NCBI RefSeq assembly: GCF_901709675.1 | Contig: NC_051091.1 | Location: forward strand, 1,671,967 to 1,735,966 | Direction of reading: 5' to 3' | DNA length: 64,000 nt | From: Syngnathus acus | Lineage: Eukaryota > Chordata > Actinopteri > Syngnathiformes > Syngnathidae | Shown: piece by piece, positions 61,490 through 64,000 of the stretch | How the letters are laid out: each line of letters starts with the position of its first letter | How positions within the stretch are numbered: the first letter of the stretch is position 1 | The notes under the pieces: generated by a model | What the model saw: only the letters and a program-made list of their open reading frames with translations | The model's database searches: none | Told to the model about the DNA's origin: nothing | Position numbers and translations under genes: made by a program

Positions 61490-64000
61490 GTAAGTGTGTG
61501 CGGTAGACGTTCGTTGAGTCTGACAGGGTGTGCGCACTCTGTCAAAGGCTTGTGAGATAAATATAGATGTTCCGCTCTCTAAGTCAAAGCACAAGAGGCG
61601 TATTTCTTTTTCCCCGTCTCACGACATTAACACTACATTAAAGGAATAAAACTGAATATACAGGCTGTTTGGAAAGTCACGGATTTCTTTTAGCATTTTC
61701 GAACATTTTCCTCAGAAGCATTTTCATAAGCTACAGTGGTAGCATGACTTATTCGGAAGGGAGTGTTACGGTAACATTAAATGTGATCATTTTTTGGGGA
61801 TGGCAAAAATCAAAAGAGGAAATTATATTCCAGCAACTGATATTAAAAAAAGAAATATTCTTACAATTTAAATTCGCAAGCACTGAAGCCCCCTGAAATT
61901 TAGTCAGCAGAAGTGAACAACACATTTTCCATTCATCGCACTTCTTTTTTTTTTTTTTATCGCATGCAATTCAAATTGAGCACGTGGAAGTGGAATGTGC
62001 AGGCCCACACGTCGACTGCACTGAGCTCTAACTATCGTGGACTCAATTTATTTAGCAGAGGTGGGTAGCCTCGTGGAGCTATTCAGACCTCTCCTGCCAT
62101 TGATTGACTGTCTTTGAAGTCTGCTTTCCATTTGAGGGTGAGAATAAATCTGACAGCATCAATGAGGTGCCGGGGAAGAAAATGTTTTGCAAAGTACATC
62201 AGAGGCTAATCATTTGCATGTTTGCCGAAGGAAAATGAAAGAAAAAAAGGTGCTCTGTTGTGCAGACTTAATGAACTCGTAGAGCTGTGCAGCCGTGGTT
62301 CATGGATATTCATGCTCTCCTTTTTTTTTTCCCTTTTTTGCCGGGAACTGAGGCGGAGGCTCGCTAGTGGAGCGGTGGCGGCGTTAATAAGGCTTGTGTG
62401 GCGGGCACAGCACTCCCAGATGAAGCGATGTGATGAAGAGCCATCTTTTTAAACAGAAGCGAGCGACGCTTCTACCACCGCGAGGCCTCCACGTTGTTTT
62501 AGCCCAGATACTAGTTAGTGAAACTTCTAAACTTTTCTAAAAGTTTTTTTTTCTTGTAAGGATGAGGAGAATTTCTGGTGCACCTTTGTTCTGAAGAGAC
62601 ATATTGCGTATTTTTGATTTAATCAGTTTCCAAGTGTATTTCTACTACCATGAAAAACTTCAGGTTTTTTTTTTGGGTTTGACAGGCCATTGCACCTGTG
62701 GAAGTTTTATTACAGGAACTCATCTTTTCTGTTTGTGATTGACACTTTTAAGTCAATACCTGGTAGGCGCAGGACAACACTGTTGCTATTTGGCCAAGAT
62801 ACACACTGCTTAATCAGCACTCTACCAGACAGTTTTTCAATCTCAATCCTTCATTTTGTTTTTTAGTTTAAAGATGCACCCTTGTGGTTTTAAGGCAATT
62901 TTGCAGAGTCTTAGTTTTACTGGTGATGACACGGCACTTCTTTGTGCTGTAAAGTTTTCACTAGAAAGTCACAGGGGTGTTTATTTACTCACAAAATACA
63001 GTCGACAGAAGTAATTAGGATTCAATGGACTGTATTATTTGCAGGGGATAGGAACCGAGCCCGATCGCAGAGACTTGACATGAATATTTAAGGCTACCCT
63101 AAACATGATTATAATTGCCTACATGAATAGTTTCAACCGTAAGTGTACTACAAACTATGAAAGAAAAGAATTTAAATAGAATCTCAAATGCAAGTTCTGA
63201 AATTAGCGGTATGTACTAAATGCAGCGCAGTAATCAGCTTAGAGCTTAGCATGCAGAGACTGAGCGGAGGCTGAGCTTGTGTTACTAAATTGCACAAGAG
63301 TTCGAGGGAGTTTGCCGTTCGGAGCAGAGTTAGAAAGCGTGTTAAGGAAATTTCACCTTTGTGGAAGTTTGTTTGAGGAGGCTTCTACTGAAATTAAATC
63401 TTCTTTATGGCTAAAAGTAACACTCATCGTGAAAGTGAAACTGAGTCTGGGAACACGTGGCATTTTGAGATAGACAGAGCATATCTGGCCCCATTTGCTA
63501 AGTAAAACAGCAGCACCAAAGCACAGACAAGATCAAGATTCAGACAAGAGGTGTGTGAATAGTATGTGCATGGACCTTCATGCATGATCGGTCATGCTTT
63601 TGGAAGACAGTTATGATGTAACAGTGGTGCAGAACAGCATGCTCATTGACACATTCACAAACAGGAAGTGGATTGGTGGTTTTTGGCAGAGACCCAACTA
63701 TTTTACATAAGGAGTTAAAAAGGACATTTTACATAACATTCATCTTTTTTAGGAGAATGGTATTACTTTTGAATGGAATTAAAAAAAGTGGGGGGGGGCT
63801 TAGGCCTAATTAAACTTAACACTAGAAGAGTTTCGAACATGGAGCCCCTGTAAACACCTTTTCTTTTCAAATCAGCATGCAAACATTGCAACCTAAGGCT
63901 GAATGAAACTCGATGTTGTGGTCATTAAGTTTGAGAGACGAGCATTTTAAGAGGCCTCCTTTGTGTGCTCTTCGGAGAGGAAGATGAATGTGCCCCTACA
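61490..64000. other. no gene seen at the right edge
   Basis: AT-rich sequence with poly-T and poly-G runs. A GC-richer block at about 62340-62480 (GGCGGAGGCTCGCTAGTGGA, then GCGGTGGCGGCG) has no splice sites or strong frame and may be regulatory. Confidence 0.4.

Noticed and set aside
1-64000. CRISPR arrays, prokaryotic operons, phage or integrated viral genes
   Set aside because: Both strands were read for regular spacer arrays, Shine-Dalgarno-led gene runs and retroviral gag-pol-env order; none was seen. All repeats found are microsatellites, tandem duplications or eukaryotic transposable elements.

Overview
This window is nuclear DNA from a bony fish, most likely a spiny-rayed teleost. 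It shows interrupted genes with GT/AG introns, several introns of only 60-80 bp, abundant CA/GT and CT microsatellites, LINE relics, a tRNA-related SINE-like copy and a miniature DNA transposon. Nothing in it is prokaryotic or plasmid-like. I cannot name the species.

Two complete protein-coding genes can be read exon by exon. (1) The plus-strand gene at 6984-18272 encodes a GLUT1-type facilitative glucose transporter (slc2a1, 489 residues, 10 coding exons). Exon sizes 2-9 equal those I recall for human SLC2A1. A CpG/GC-box promoter lies just upstream, and a probable 3' UTR runs to about 20745, where AATAAA is followed by a GT-rich tract. (2) The minus-strand gene at 58003-53323 encodes a class II DYRK kinase, best read as dyrk4-like (459 residues, 12 coding exons). 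Its 5' end is CpG-rich and carries a perfect palindromic RFX X-box. The kinase keeps its catalytic residues but has lost the DYRK activation-loop tyrosine pair and the CMGC-type P+1 arginine.

Layout: 1-6300 is intergenic, with an 862-bp inverted-repeat transposon at 1449-2310. 6303-6983 is the slc2a1 promoter, preceded by a G20 run and a 61-nt CT tract. 6999-13315 is slc2a1 intron 1, which holds interspersed repeats and a decayed tandem array of tRNA-Tyr-related sequences. 13316-18272 is the rest of slc2a1. 20.8-53.3 kb is gene-poor. It has a candidate plus-strand first exon at 28.44-28.66 kb with tandem M-box E-boxes, scattered exon-like segments, LINE relics and microsatellites. 53.3-58.3 kb is the kinase gene. 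58.3-64 kb is mostly noncoding, with a few exon-like segments on both strands.

The two gene products need not work together: one is a plasma-membrane sugar carrier, the other a cytosolic protein kinase. The least explained part is a set of isolated exon-like segments on the plus strand (28.4, 46.4, 50.0, 51.0, 60.2 and 61.4 kb). They may belong to a long-intron gene that would contain the dyrk4-like gene antisense in an intron; that is a hypothesis only.
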